DNA of 64,000 nt from Streptomyces griseoluteus (lineage in GTDB: Bacteria; Actinomycetota; Actinomycetes; Streptomycetales; Streptomycetaceae). The first letter of the stretch is position 1. Each line of letters opens with the position of its first letter. Under the pieces are notes generated by a model. That model saw nothing but the letters and a program-made list of their open reading frames with translations. It did not search any database and was not told the origin of the DNA. Both the position numbers and the translations under genes were made by a program. Below, piece after piece: positions 1 through 8,653 of the stretch. The DNA lies in contig NZ_SRRU01000001.1 of assembly GCF_004784465.1 (NCBI RefSeq), positions 620,001-684,000 on the forward strand, in the 5' to 3' direction.

Positions 1-2
1 CC

Positions 3-257
3 CGCAACGGCGCCTTCAACCTGGGGCTGCTGCTGGCCCGCGAGGGCAGCGAGCCCGAGGCCGCCGTGTGGTGGACCCGGGCAGCCGACGCCGGGCACGG
101 CCGGGCCGCGCTGCGCCTGGCCCTGGTGTACGCGCGCCGGGGCGAGCTGGCCGAGGGGCAGCGCTGGGCGGCCCGCGCGGTGGAGCTGGGCCCCAAGGAG
201 GTCGGCGAGCGGGCGGCCAGGCTGCGGGACGCGCTGCGCGAGGAGCTGTCGGCCTGA
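3..257 (+). CDS. Sel1/TPR-repeat protein, 3' end only
   Basis: The reading frame is open from the left edge to a TGA, so only the last 84 residues are present and the start lies outside the window. The visible part has two helical repeats of Sel1/TPR character: an ALRLALVYARRGE-type segment follows WWTRAADAGHG. Such repeats usually hold protein-protein contacts. No catalytic motif is visible and the rest of the protein is unknown. The gene ends about 70 bp before the initiator tRNA. Confidence 0.7.
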   Translation, partial: RNGAFNLGLLLAREGSEPEAAVWWTRAADAGHGRAALRLALVYARRGELAEGQRWAARAVELGPKEVGERAARLRDALREELSA

Positions 258-329
258 GCTGGGCGGACGGGGCGCGGGAGAATGGATTTGCCTCGGCGGC
301 CGTGGGTCCCGTAGTGTCGTGTTCACCGA

Positions 330-403
330 CGCGGGGTGGAGCAGCTCGGTAGCTCGCTGGGCTCATAACCCAGAGGTCGCAGGTTCAAATCCTGTCCCCG
401 CTA
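330..403 (+). tRNA. Initiator tRNA-fMet (CAT anticodon)
   Basis: A complete cloverleaf can be folded. The acceptor arm is CGCGGGG/CCCCGCT, the D arm carries AGCTCGGTAGCT, the anticodon stem-loop is CTGGGCTCATAACCCAG, and the T loop is TTCAAAT. Two traits mark it as initiator rather than elongator: three consecutive G-C pairs at the base of the anticodon stem, and an unpaired first position (C1 opposite U72). CCA is not encoded, since ACT follows, so it is added after transcription as usual in Streptomyces. Confidence 0.95.
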
Positions 404-412
404 CTGAAGGCC

Positions 413-444
413 GAGGGCCGGAATCCGATTGGATTCCGGCCCTC
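413..444. terminator. Hairpin terminator after tRNA-fMet
   Basis: A perfect 14-bp inverted repeat (GAGGGCCGGAATCC and its complement) with a 4-base loop starts 10 bases after the tRNA. There is no long T run, typical for this genus. It could also terminate the Fur-family gene converging from the right. Confidence 0.8.
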
Positions 445-467
445 AGTCGTGTGCGGGGGGGGCTTCG

Positions 468-884
468 TCAGGCGGCGGCGCACTCCGGGCACAGGCCCCG
501 GTAGGTCACCTCGACGTCCGAGACGGCGAAGCCGAAGCGCTCGGTGTCGGGGAGGTCGGTGAGCGGGTCGCCGGTGGGGTGCACGTCGCGGATCGCGCCG
601 CAGCGGGAGCAGACCAGGTGATGGTGCGGGTGGTGCGCGTTGGGGTCGTACCGCTTGGCGCGGTGGTCCGTGCTGACCTCCAGCACCTCGCCGAGCGAGA
701 CCAGCTCGCCCAGGGTGTTGTAGACGGTCGCGCGGGAGATCTCCGGCAGCTTCGCCACGGCGCGCGCGTGAACCTCGTCGGCCGTGAGGTGGACGTGCTC
801 GCCGTCCAGCACCTCGGCCACCACTCGGCGCTGCGAGGTCAGCCGCCATCCGCGTCCACGCAGCCGGTCCAGAAGGTCACTCAT
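468..884 (-). CDS. Fur-family metalloregulator (CatR/PerR-like candidate)
   Basis: A 138-residue protein of normal Fur length. The N-terminal winged helix (about residues 1-80) contains the recognition segment SRATVYNTLGELV. The C-terminal half has the metal-binding HPHHHLVC region, a CSRC pair and a CPEC pair near the end, which form the structural zinc site. Streptomyces carry several Fur paralogues: iron (FurA), zinc (Zur), nickel (Nur) and peroxide (CatR). Sequence alone does not settle which this is, although the position resembles the CatR-type paralogue of S. coelicolor. The start is ATG, and the upstream region holds a 14-bp inverted repeat at 941-973. A role in metal or peroxide response is inferred from the family. 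Confidence 0.85.
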   Translation of the reverse strand: MSDLLDRLRGRGWRLTSQRRVVAEVLDGEHVHLTADEVHARAVAKLPEISRATVYNTLGELVSLGEVLEVSTDHRAKRYDPNAHHPHHHLVCSRCGAIRDVHPTGDPLTDLPDTERFGFAVSDVEVTYRGLCPECAAA

Positions 885-940
885 GGCAGCCAGCGTAACA
901 GCAGGCCGAACAGATCCCGAACAAGTGTGAGTTTGGAATC

Positions 941-973
941 CCAGCAGGGTTGGACACAGTCCAACCCTGCTGG
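941..973. terminator. 14-bp inverted repeat between CBS gene and Fur gene
   Basis: CCAGCAGGGTTGGA and its exact complement are separated by five bases. It lies 6 bases beyond the stop codon of the CBS-domain gene on the minus strand, so it most simply terminates that gene. It also sits about 57 bp before the Fur-type start codon, so a regulatory role there is not excluded. Confidence 0.6.
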
Positions 974-979
974 AGGGCT

Positions 980-1405
980 TCAGAGAGCTGGTTCGGGGGC
1001 GCGGGCCGGGGCCCAGCAGCGGATGATGTCGCGGACCGAGACGATGCCCGCGGGCTCGCCCCGGTCCAGCACGACCAGGTGCCGGAAGCCGCCGTGCGTC
1101 ATGGCGCTCGCGGCCTCGCGCAGGGTCCACGCCGGGGTGGCGAAGACCACGGACGTGGTGGTGTGGGCCTGGGCGGACTCCGCGTCCGGGTCCTGGCCGA
1201 GGCCGACGGAGTTGAGGATGTCCCGCTCGGTGAGGATGCCGATGCCGCCCGCGTCCGGGTCGAGCACCACGGCGGCGCCGACCCGGCGGGCGGACATCAG
1301 GGCGGCGGCCTGGCGGAGGGTGTGGGCGGGGCCGATGGTGAGGACCACCGTGCTCATGGCGTCTTTGACGAGCGTGGGGGGTGATGCGGGGGCGGGAACG
1401 AGCAT
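980..1405 (-). CDS. CBS-domain pair protein
   Basis: A 141-residue protein made almost entirely of two CBS motifs (roughly residues 15-70 and 85-135), including the telltale ILTERDIL and IVSVRDII segments. CBS pairs bind adenosyl nucleotides and act as energy or redox sensors. Stand-alone versions like this are common in actinomycetes and often belong to stress or dormancy regulons. The ATG start at 1405 has an AGGAGG about 12 bases upstream; an in-frame start at 1447 would add 14 residues. No enzyme domain is attached, so the partner is unknown. Confidence 0.8.
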   Translation of the reverse strand: MLVPAPASPPTLVKDAMSTVVLTIGPAHTLRQAAALMSARRVGAAVVLDPDAGGIGILTERDILNSVGLGQDPDAESAQAHTTTSVVFATPAWTLREAASAMTHGGFRHLVVLDRGEPAGIVSVRDIIRCWAPARAPEPAL

Positions 1406-1555
1406 GGGCTTCAGCCACCTCCTGCGGAACCCGTGCCGCACAAGCACGGATTCACGAATTCACAAGTGAGGGAGGCTTCAGAGTGACAGGTAAAAGGGAG
1501 GTCAACAAGAGGGCGCGCGTGGCCCGTCGAGGGCGCGCGGTGCCGGCGGGTGCGC

Positions 1556-2350
1556 TCAGTCGCCGAGGCGTCCCAGCAGCGCGTCGTGCAGCAGGCCGTT
1601 GGAGGCCGCCGCGTTGCCGCTGTGCGGGCCCGGACGGCCGTCGAGGCCGGTGAAGGTGCCGCCCGCCTCGGTGACGATGATCGCGTTGGCCGCCATGTCC
1701 CACAGCGAGAGTTCCGGCTCCGCGCACATGTCCACCGAGCCCTCCGCCACCATCATGTAGGGCCAGAAGTCGCCGTACGCGCGCGTGCGCCACACCTCGC
1801 GGGACAGCTCCAGGAAGCCGTCGAGCCGGCCGCGCTCCTCCCAGCCGGTGAGCGAGGAGTAGGCGAAGGAGGCGTCGGCCAGGTCGCTCACCCCGGAGGC
1901 GTGGATACGGCTCGCCGAGGTCAGGCTGCGTCCGGTGAACGCGCCGTGGTCCTTGGCGGCCCACCAGCGGCGGCCCAGCGCGGGCGCCGAGACCAGGCCC
2001 ACGACCGGGTGGAACCCGCCGGGACCCGCCTCCATCAGCGAGATCAGGGTCGCCCACACCGGGACCCCGCGCACGTAGTTCTTGGTGCCGTCGATCGGGT
2101 CGATCACCCAGCGGCGCGGGCCCGAGCCCTCGGCGCCGTACTCCTCGCCGAGCACCGAGTCACGGGGGCGGGCGCGCTGGAGGTGGTTGCGGATCAGCTC
2201 CTCGGCGGCCTTGTCCGCCTCGCTGACCGGCGTCATGTCCGGTTTCGTCTCGACCTTCAGGTCGAGGGCCTTGAAGCGCTCCATGGTGGTCGCGTCGGCG
2301 GCGTCGGCGAGGACATGGGCGAGGCGCAGATCGTCGAGATAGTCCGGCAT
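1556..2350 (-). CDS. hisN: Histidinol-phosphate phosphatase (inositol-monophosphatase fold)
   Basis: A 264-residue member of the IMPase superfamily, with metal-binding motifs GEE (first Glu pair), DPIDGT (residues about 85-90) and LWDMAA. The orthologous gene in this neighbourhood of S. coelicolor was identified as HisN, which dephosphorylates L-histidinol phosphate in histidine synthesis. The usual alternative for this fold is inositol monophosphatase. The ATG at 2350 gives MPDYLDDL, the typical N-terminus of the family. It stands alone, separated from a divergent TetR gene. Mg2+-dependent cytosolic activity is inferred from the family. Confidence 0.85.
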   Translation of the reverse strand: MPDYLDDLRLAHVLADAADATTMERFKALDLKVETKPDMTPVSEADKAAEELIRNHLQRARPRDSVLGEEYGAEGSGPRRWVIDPIDGTKNYVRGVPVWATLISLMEAGPGGFHPVVGLVSAPALGRRWWAAKDHGAFTGRSLTSASRIHASGVSDLADASFAYSSLTGWEERGRLDGFLELSREVWRTRAYGDFWPYMMVAEGSVDMCAEPELSLWDMAANAIIVTEAGGTFTGLDGRPGPHSGNAAASNGLLHDALLGRLGD

Positions 2351-2514
2351 GTCACGACCGTATCGGCCGCCGGTGTCCGGAAGCCACCGGGGGGAGCGCG
2401 GGCGCGGCGTACGGCGCGCCGGCCGAACCACGCCCCCGGTACGCCCCCGGACCCTTGACAGCGCCGGCGGGCGAGTCAAATCTAAGCGCCACAGCTCGCC
2501 CCAGGGAGGCGAAG

Positions 2515-3123
2515 ATGCCCGCAGCCCGCGAATCGCTGCTGGACGCCGCAGGCAGAGCACTCGCCCAGCGGCCGTGGTCGACGGTACGGATGGTCGACGT
2601 GGCGGCGGCCGCCGGAGTGTCCCGGCAGACGCTCTACAACGAGTTCGGCAGCAAGGACGGCCTGGCCCGGGCCCTGATGCGGCGCGAGGCCGACGGCTAC
2701 CTCGCCGGAGTGGACCGCGCCCTCGCCACCCACGCCGGCCCCCGCGACCGGCTCGCCGCCATCGCCGAATGGACCGCCACCGCCGCCCGCGGCAACGCGC
2801 TGCTACGGGCCATGCTCACCGGAAGCTGGACCGAGCGGCTCCCCGAGCCCGCCCGCCCCGGCCTGCCCTCCACCTCCACCGTGCCCGCGCAGCGCCGGGC
2901 CGACGGGCCGCTGCCCGCACCCGGAGACTTCCTGCGGATGGTGCGCGAGAGGGCCGTGGCCGTCCTCGCCGCACCCGGCACCCCCGCGTCCGACACCGCC
3001 CGGCTGGCCTTCGCCTGCGAACTCGCCATCCGCCTCGGCCTGTCCTGCGTGGCGGCCCCGCCCGACGAGGGCGGCACGACGGCGCTCGTCCACCACGCCC
3101 TGCACCGGGACTTCGACGGCTAG
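2515..3123 (+). CDS. TetR-family transcriptional repressor
   Basis: A 202-residue protein with the TetR N-terminal helix-turn-helix at about residues 25-50 (VDVAAAAGVSRQTLYNEF) and a variable helical ligand domain after it. The ATG at 2515 has a good AGGGAGG ribosome site; an upstream ATG at 2455 would add 20 poorly supported residues. Its stop codon overlaps, tail to tail, the stop of the small multidrug-resistance transporter gene. This suggests, without proving, that it controls that exporter. The ligand is unknown. Confidence 0.85.
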   Translation: MPAARESLLDAAGRALAQRPWSTVRMVDVAAAAGVSRQTLYNEFGSKDGLARALMRREADGYLAGVDRALATHAGPRDRLAAIAEWTATAARGNALLRAMLTGSWTERLPEPARPGLPSTSTVPAQRRADGPLPAPGDFLRMVRERAVAVLAAPGTPASDTARLAFACELAIRLGLSCVAAPPDEGGTTALVHHALHRDFDG

Positions 3124-3443
3124 TGCGCCGACCCTGACAGCTGGAGACCGATCACCCCGACGATCACCAGGGAGATGGAGACGATCTTCAGGGTGGAGAC
3201 CAGGTCGCCGAGGAAGACCATGCCGTAGATCGCCGTGCCCGCCGCGCCGATGCCGGTCCACACCGCGTAGGCCGGGCCGACGTCGAGCTTCTTCAGGGCG
3301 AGGGTCAGCAGGCCGAAGCTGCCGAGGGCGAAGGAGGCGAAGGCGATGGTCGGCCAGAGCCGGGTGAATCCGTGGGACAGCTTCAGGCACACGGCGAAAC
3401 CGGTCTCCAGAAGCCCGGCGACGATGACCAGCAGCCACGCCAT
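3120..3443 (-). CDS. Small multidrug resistance (SMR) transporter, SugE/Gdx-like
   Basis: A 107-residue protein with four predicted membrane helices, the exact size and layout of SMR exporters. The membrane-embedded glutamate lies in helix 1 (AGLLETGFAVCLK), the position used for proton coupling. The GLLETGF-type first helix and the KKLDVGPAYAVW segment resemble the SugE/Gdx branch, many of whose members export guanidinium, more than the EmrE branch. The upstream region does not show a recognisable guanidine riboswitch. The neighbouring convergent TetR gene is a possible regulator. Confidence 0.8.
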   Translation of the reverse strand: MAWLLVIVAGLLETGFAVCLKLSHGFTRLWPTIAFASFALGSFGLLTLALKKLDVGPAYAVWTGIGAAGTAIYGMVFLGDLVSTLKIVSISLVIVGVIGLQLSGSAH

Positions 3444-3455
3444 GCGCTGTCCTCC

Positions 3456-3647
3456 CCTAAGGTCTGTCTTCCGGATCTTGCCGGGGTCGCGGGCCCTGGC
3501 ACGCACATCTGCGGCGTTGTCGTCGGTTGCCGACGCTCCGCGTCGACGCCCTCCTCCGCCTTGCAGCCGCACGCACCAGACCCCGCTCGGGTCAGCCGAG
3601 AGGCGCCCTCGGCCCGAGCCGGCCTGATCCGGAAGAAAGACCCTTGG
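3456..3647. repeat. Imperfect inverted repeat pair flanking the SMR leader
   Basis: The segment 3456-3477 and the complement of 3626-3647 agree at 19 of 22 positions (core TCTTCCGGATC), and weaker similarity continues a few bases inward. They enclose about 150 bp with no gene, directly upstream of the SMR transporter. This could be the ends of a small non-autonomous element or the outer stem of a structured leader. No target-site duplication is obvious. Confidence 0.4.
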
Positions 3648-3713
3648 TCCGGATCCCCGGCTCGGTGCGATTATGCACTTACCGAACACGCACCCCGGCA
3701 AACCACGCGAGCC

Positions 3714-4724
3714 TCAGTCGCCCTCCCTGCGCTCCCTGGTCGCCAGCAGCCGGCGCAGCGAGTACAGCCGGGCCTGGCGCGCGTGCCCCTCGGCCACCCA
3801 GGCGTCCAGCGCGCAGTCCGGTTCGTCGTGGCTGCACGCGCGCGGGCAGCCGGCCGTCCCCGGCACCAGGTCCGGGAAGGCGTTGATCACCCGCGAGGGG
3901 TCGATGTGCGCCAGCCCGAAGGACCGCACGCCCGGTGTGTCGACCACCCAGCCGCTGCCGTCGCCGAGGGGGAGCGCCAGCGCGGACGTCGTGGTGTGCC
4001 GGCCTCGGCCGGTCACCGCGTTGACGTGTCCCGTCGTACGCCGGAGATCCTCCGGCACCAGCGCGTTGACCAGGGTGGTCTTGCCGACGCCCGAGTGGCC
4101 GACGAACGCCGTTGTCTTCCCGTCCAGCTGCTCGCGGACCCGGTCGGCCGCGTCGCCGTTCTCCAGCTCCTCGCGGCTGGTCACCACATAGGGGATCTCC
4201 AGGTCGCCGTACAGCTCCAGCAGCTTGTCCGGGGAGGCCAGGTCCGACTTGGTCATGACCAGCAGGGGCTCCAGGCCGCCGTCGAAGGCCGCGACCAGAC
4301 AGCGGTCGATCAGCCGGGGGCGCGGCTCGGGGTCCGCGAGGGCGGTGACGATGGCGAGCTGGTCGGCGTTGGCCACCACCACACGCTCGTAGGGGTCGTC
4401 GTCGTCGGCGGTGCGGCGCAGCAGGGAGGAGCGCTCCCCGATGCGCACGATCCGCGCGAGGGTGTCCTTCTGGCCCGACAGGTCACCGACCAGCGAGACC
4501 CGGTCGCCCACCACGGCCGCCTTGCGGCCCAGCTCGCGGGCCTTCATGGCGGTGATCGTCCGCCCCTCGACCAGGCAGGTCAGCCGGCCCCGGTCGACGG
4601 TGAGGACCATGCCCTCCGCCGCGTCCTCGTGCTTGGGCCGGATGTTCGTCCGCGGGCGGTTGCCCTTGCGGTTGGGACGCGTGCGGATGTCGTCCTCGTC
4701 GGTGTGCTTGCCGTAGCGGCGCAT
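3714..4724 (-). CDS. rsgA: Ribosome small-subunit GTPase RsgA
   Basis: A 336-residue circularly permuted GTPase. It has an N-terminal OB-like region, then the G4-type motif TKSDL, the P-loop GHSGVGKTT (about residue 205), the G3-type DTPG, and a C-terminal zinc finger (CPRACSH...C). RsgA checks late maturation of the 30S subunit and is activated by it. The ATG at 4724 gives the basic N-terminus typical of actinobacterial members. It lies 16 bases after aroA on the same strand, so the two are probably cotranscribed. Confidence 0.93.
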   Translation of the reverse strand: MRRYGKHTDEDDIRTRPNRKGNRPRTNIRPKHEDAAEGMVLTVDRGRLTCLVEGRTITAMKARELGRKAAVVGDRVSLVGDLSGQKDTLARIVRIGERSSLLRRTADDDDPYERVVVANADQLAIVTALADPEPRPRLIDRCLVAAFDGGLEPLLVMTKSDLASPDKLLELYGDLEIPYVVTSREELENGDAADRVREQLDGKTTAFVGHSGVGKTTLVNALVPEDLRRTTGHVNAVTGRGRHTTTSALALPLGDGSGWVVDTPGVRSFGLAHIDPSRVINAFPDLVPGTAGCPRACSHDEPDCALDAWVAEGHARQARLYSLRRLLATRERREGD

Positions 4725-4740
4725 GATCTCGTCCCGCCCG

Positions 4741-6057
4741 TCAGTTACCGAGCATCCCGGCCCACAGCTCGGGGAAGTCCGGGAGGGTCTTCGCCGTCGT
4801 CGCCACGTTCTCGATCCGCACCCCCGGCACGGCCAGGCCGATGATCGCGCCCGCCGTCGCCATCCGGTGGTCGTCGTAGGTGTGGAACACACCGCCGTGC
4901 AGCGGGCGCGGGCGGATGTGCAGGCCGTCGGCGGTCTCGGTGACATCGCCGCCGAGTTCGTTGATCTCCTTGGTGAGCGCGGCCAGCCGGTCCGTCTCGT
5001 GCAGCCGGAGGTGGGCCACACCCCGCAGGGTGGAGGGGGAGTCGGCTAGGGCGGCGACCGCCGCGATGCCGGGGGTCAGCTCGCCGACGTCGCCCAGGTC
5101 CACGTCGATGCCGTGCACCGCGCCGGAACCGGAGAACACCAGCCCGTACTCGGTCAGCTCGCAGGAGCCACCCATCTCGGTGAAGATCTCCCGCAGCCGG
5201 TCACCCGGCTGGGTGGTGCGCTCCGGCCAGTCCGGGATGGTCACCTTGCCGCCGGTGACCAGGGCGGCCGCCAGGAACGGCTGGGCGTTGGACAGGTCCG
5301 GCTCGACCGTCAGGTCCCGGCCCAGCAGCGCGCCCGGCGTCACCCGCCACACGTTCGGCTCCCCGCCGGACTCCGGGGTGTCCACCTGGGCGCCGACCGC
5401 GCGCAGCATGTCCACCGTCATCCGGATGTGGGGGAGCGAAGGCAGGGTCGCGCCGGTGTGGCGGACCTCCACACCCTGGTTGAAGCGCGGCGCGGACAGC
5501 AGCAGCGCCGAGACGAACTGGGAGGACGAGGACGCGTCCACCGACACCGGGCCGCCCTCCAGCGCCCCGCCGCCGTGCACGGTCAGCGGCAGCGCGCCGC
5601 GGCCGTCGTCGTCGATCCGGGCGCCCAGGACCCTGAGCGCGTCGATGACGCCGTGCAGCGGGCGCTCGTAGGAGCGGGGGTCGCCGTCGAAGCGGACCGG
5701 CCCGTCGGCCAGCGCGGCGACCGGCGGCAGGAAGCGCATGACCGTGCCCGCGTTGCCCACGTCCACCGTGGCCGGACCGCGCAGCTCCGTCGGCAGCACC
5801 CGCCACGCCTCGCCGGAGCCGTCCGGGCCGACGCCCTCCTCGATCTCCACGCCCATCGCGCGCAGCGCCCCCGCCATCAGCAGGGTGTCCCGCGACCGCA
5901 GCGGACGGCGCAGCCAGCCCGGCTCGGAGGCGAGGGCGGCCAGCACCAGGGCCCGGTTGGTGACCGATTTGGAACCGGGCACGTGGACCGTCGCGTCGAC
6001 GGCCCCGGTCGCGTGCGGGGCGGGCCAGAGGGCGGTGTGAGCGGGGTTCACGGTCAT
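4741..6057 (-). CDS. aroA: 3-phosphoshikimate 1-carboxyvinyltransferase (EPSP synthase)
   Basis: A 438-residue enzyme that joins phosphoenolpyruvate to shikimate-3-phosphate in aromatic amino acid synthesis. Diagnostic segments are [11 protein letters not shown] near the N-terminus, [10 protein letters not shown] around residue 100 and DDHRMA near the C-terminus. The ATG at 6057 is preferred over one nine bases earlier because it gives the conserved [14 protein letters not shown] beginning. It is the first gene of a probable aroA-rsgA pair. It acts in the cytosol. Confidence 0.95.
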   Translation of the reverse strand: MTVNPAHTALWPAPHATGAVDATVHVPGSKSVTNRALVLAALASEPGWLRRPLRSRDTLLMAGALRAMGVEIEEGVGPDGSGEAWRVLPTELRGPATVDVGNAGTVMRFLPPVAALADGPVRFDGDPRSYERPLHGVIDALRVLGARIDDDGRGALPLTVHGGGALEGGPVSVDASSSSQFVSALLLSAPRFNQGVEVRHTGATLPSLPHIRMTVDMLRAVGAQVDTPESGGEPNVWRVTPGALLGRDLTVEPDLSNAQPFLAAALVTGGKVTIPDWPERTTQPGDRLREIFTEMGGSCELTEYGLVFSGSGAVHGIDVDLGDVGELTPGIAAVAALADSPSTLRGVAHLRLHETDRLAALTKEINELGGDVTETADGLHIRPRPLHGGVFHTYDDHRMATAGAIIGLAVPGVRIENVATTAKTLPDFPELWAGMLGN

Positions 6058-6118
6058 GCGCCCCACTTTAGTGGCTGGGACCGCACCCAGATCTTGATCG
6101 AACCCGCCCGGCGGCGGC

Positions 6119-6841
6119 TCAGAGCCGCAGCAGCCACTGCCCGCCGCCGATCAGCGAGCACAGCGACACCGCGTGGAACAGGAACAGCCACAGCCCGGCC
6201 GGCACATGGGTGAGCCGGGACAGCTGGTCCGCGTCCGAGTCCCCGGCGCCGCCCCGCCTGCGCTTGGCCTGCAGCTCGAAGGGCGGACGCACCCCGCCCA
6301 GCAGCAGGAACCACACCACCGCGTACGCGAACGCCGCCTGCACCTGCGGTCCGGCCAGCCACGACACCAGCAGGAAGGCCCCGCCGGTCAGCACCACGGT
6401 CAGCACCCCGTAGGCGTTGCGGATCATCACCAGCATCGCCAGCAGCAGGGCGGTCGCCACCCACAGCAGCAGGGTGATGCGCCCGGCGGCCAGCAGCGCG
6501 GCCCCGCCGAGCCCGAGCAGCGAGGGCGCGGTGTAGCCCGCGGCGGCCGTCAGGATCATGCCGAGCCCGTACGGCTTGCCCCGGCTGACCGTGAGGCCGC
6601 TGGTGTCGGAGTGCAGCCGTATCCCGGTCAGCTTCCGGCCGGTGACGAGCGCGATCAGTCCGTGGCCGCCCTCGTGCGCGATGGTGATCGCGTTCCGGGC
6701 CACCCGCCACACCGGGTGCGGGGCGACCACGGCGAGCGCGGCGGCCAGGGTGGCGAGGACCACCCACAGGTCGGGACCGGGCTGGGTGCCGCTGAGCCGG
6801 TCCCAGAGGTCGGGCAGCGCGGTGGTGGTGTTGCTGTCCAT
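6119..6841 (-). CDS. M50B-like membrane metalloprotease
   Basis: A 240-residue integral membrane protein with about six hydrophobic helices. An HEGGH zinc-binding motif (HExxH, about residues 57-61) sits in an early helix, with a conserved NAYGVL region later. Actinobacterial M50B proteins are thought to cut within membranes, but substrates are largely unknown. It is transcribed away from the HMCES-type gene and is separated from aroA by about 60 bp on the same strand. No partner regulator is adjacent. Confidence 0.8.
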   Translation of the reverse strand: MDSNTTTALPDLWDRLSGTQPGPDLWVVLATLAAALAVVAPHPVWRVARNAITIAHEGGHGLIALVTGRKLTGIRLHSDTSGLTVSRGKPYGLGMILTAAAGYTAPSLLGLGGAALLAAGRITLLLWVATALLLAMLVMIRNAYGVLTVVLTGGAFLLVSWLAGPQVQAAFAYAVVWFLLLGGVRPPFELQAKRRRGGAGDSDADQLSRLTHVPAGLWLFLFHAVSLCSLIGGGQWLLRL

Positions 6842-6891
6842 GTCTGCGGGTGGCTCCCTGTCGTCGGACGGACTCTGGCACTGTGGCTGGT

Positions 6892-7746
6892 ATGTGCGGA
6901 AGGTATGCGGCCAGTCGTAGCCCAGAGGATCTCGCGGGAGTCTTCGACATCGAGGCGGGGGTCCCCCCTGCCCCCGCGGAAGGGGGTGACCGTACCCCGG
7001 AACCCGAGGAGACCCTGGCACCGGACTACAACGTGGCCCCGACCAAAGAGGTCTACGCGGTCCTGGACCGTCCGCTGAAAGACGCCGCCGACCGGCGTCC
7101 GGTTCGCCAGCTGCGCCGGCTGAAGTGGGGACTGGTGCCGTCCTGGGCCAAGACCCCCGAGGGCGCCGCCCGGATGATCAACGCCCGCGCGGAGACCGTG
7201 CACGAGAAGCCGGCCTACCGCCGCGCCTTCGCCGCCCGCCGCTGCATCCTGCCCGCCGACGGCTACTACGAGTGGGTCACCGGGGAGCAGGAGCGCGATC
7301 TTGAGGTCGAGGGCAAGAAGAAGAGGGCGCGCAAGCAGCCGTACTTCGTGACCCCCGCCGACGGCTCGGTGTTCGCCATGGCCGGGCTGTACGAGTTCTG
7401 GCGCGACCGGACCCTGCCCGACGACCACCCCGGCGCCTGGTGGGCGACCTGCTCGGTGATCACCACCGAGGCCGAGCAGGGCCCGCTGGCTGTCGCCCCC
7501 GCCGAGGGCCCCGGCTCGCTCGCCGACATCCACCCCCGGATGCCCCTGATGCTGACCCCGGACCGCTGGGACGCCTGGCTGGACCCCGCCCGCACCGACC
7601 CCGAGGAGCTGCGGGAGCTGCTGGCCCCGCCGCCCGGGGGTCTGATGCGGGCCTACCCGGTGTCGACGGCCGTCAGCAATGTCCGCAACAACGGCCCGGA
7701 GCTGCTGAAGGAGCTGGAGGGGCCGGAGGAGGGCACACTCTTCTGA
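6892..7746 (+). CDS. SOS response-associated peptidase / HMCES-type abasic-site protein
   Basis: A 284-residue SRAP-domain protein (YedK/HMCES). It begins MCGRYA, placing the catalytic cysteine at residue 2 after methionine removal. Other conserved parts are NARAET and the ADGYYEW segment with the active-site glutamate, plus a late HxRMP (HPRMP). The family forms a covalent thiazolidine link to abasic sites in single-stranded DNA and protects them during replication. The position of Cys2 fixes the ATG start. The gene ends one base before the start of the hydrolase gene, so the two are likely cotranscribed. Confidence 0.9.
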   Translation: MCGRYAASRSPEDLAGVFDIEAGVPPAPAEGGDRTPEPEETLAPDYNVAPTKEVYAVLDRPLKDAADRRPVRQLRRLKWGLVPSWAKTPEGAARMINARAETVHEKPAYRRAFAARRCILPADGYYEWVTGEQERDLEVEGKKKRARKQPYFVTPADGSVFAMAGLYEFWRDRTLPDDHPGAWWATCSVITTEAEQGPLAVAPAEGPGSLADIHPRMPLMLTPDRWDAWLDPARTDPEELRELLAPPPGGLMRAYPVSTAVSNVRNNGPELLKELEGPEEGTLF

Positions 7747-7747
7747 T

Positions 7748-8395
7748 GTGAGCCCCACTTCCGCCGATGTGACCGAGACCGTAGAGACCGAGGCTGGGAC
7801 CGCGCGTGTCACCTGGCACCACGCGCCCGACCCCCGTCTCGTCCTGGCCGTCGGCCACGGCGCCGGGGGCGGCATCGAGGCCCGCGACCTCCAGGCGCTC
7901 GCCGCGGCCCTGCCCGCGCACGGGGTGAGCGTCGCCCTGGTCGAACAGCCCTGGCGGGTGGCGGGGCGCAAGGTCGCCCCGGCCCCGAAGACGCTGGACA
8001 CCGGCTGGCGGGGCCTGTGGCCCGCGCTGACCCGGCCCGGCCTGCCGGTGATCTCCGGCGGCCGCAGCGCGGGCGCCCGCGTCGCCTGCCGCACCGCCAC
8101 CGGGCTGGGCGCCCACGCGGTGCTCGCGCTGAGCTTCCCGCTGCACCCGCCGGGCAGGCCGGAGAAGTCCCGCGCCGGGGAACTGCTCGGCGCGGGCGTG
8201 CCCACGCTCGTCGTCCAGGGCGGGAACGACCCCTTCGGCCGCCCCGAGGAGTTCCCCGAGGGCGGCTTCGAGATGGTCGGGGTGGACTACGGGGACCACT
8301 CTTTCGCGGTGCCGAAGCGGGCCCCCGTGACGCGAGAGGCCGCGCTGGAGACCGTGACGGACGCCGTCACCAGGTGGGCCGCGTCACTCGGGTGA
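7748..8395 (+). CDS. Alpha/beta hydrolase (KANL3/Tex30-like)
   Basis: A 215-residue protein with the alpha/beta hydrolase layout: an oxyanion-side GHGAGGG motif near residue 38, a nucleophile elbow GRSAGA near residue 100, an Asp in QGGNDPFG and a late His in YGDHSF. It resembles the Tex30/KANL3 group and dienelactone hydrolases. The substrate is unknown. The GTG start at 7748 lies immediately after the SRAP gene, indicating an operon. Confidence 0.8.
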   Translation: MSPTSADVTETVETEAGTARVTWHHAPDPRLVLAVGHGAGGGIEARDLQALAAALPAHGVSVALVEQPWRVAGRKVAPAPKTLDTGWRGLWPALTRPGLPVISGGRSAGARVACRTATGLGAHAVLALSFPLHPPGRPEKSRAGELLGAGVPTLVVQGGNDPFGRPEEFPEGGFEMVGVDYGDHSFAVPKRAPVTREAALETVTDAVTRWAASLG

Positions 8396-8400
8396 CTGTC

Positions 8401-8427
8401 GGGAATGCCGGACGGGGCATCGCTGTT
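8401..8427 (+). promoter_or_regulatory. Sigma-R-dependent promoter of sigR (p2 type)
   Basis: GGGAAT and GTT are separated by exactly 18 bases, matching the sigma-R consensus GGAAT-N18-GTT. Transcription from here would start about 55 bases upstream of the long-form ATG at 8489. It gives the positive feedback known for this locus in S. coelicolor. Confidence 0.85.
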
Positions 8428-8653
8428 GTGCCGGACAGAAGTACTGGAGCGCCGGTGAGGCGTCGTCGCGGGAGAGGGAGTCAGCCGCATGGGTTCGACC
8501 GCATGTCCGAGTCGCAGCAGCCGTACTGACCTGGACTGGACGGTGCTGCACGCGGCCAAGACCGCTCCGATTCGAGCGGCGGCGGGTACGGGTCGTGTTC
8601 TATCCTCCGAAACGAGTGGGGTCGGTCTCGGCCTCGCGCGGGAACTTGAGGAG

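Noticed and set aside
3444..3713. Guanidine riboswitch upstream of the SMR transporter
   Set aside because: The leader lacks the conserved cores of the guanidine-I, -II and -III classes as I know them, so only the inverted repeat is reported.
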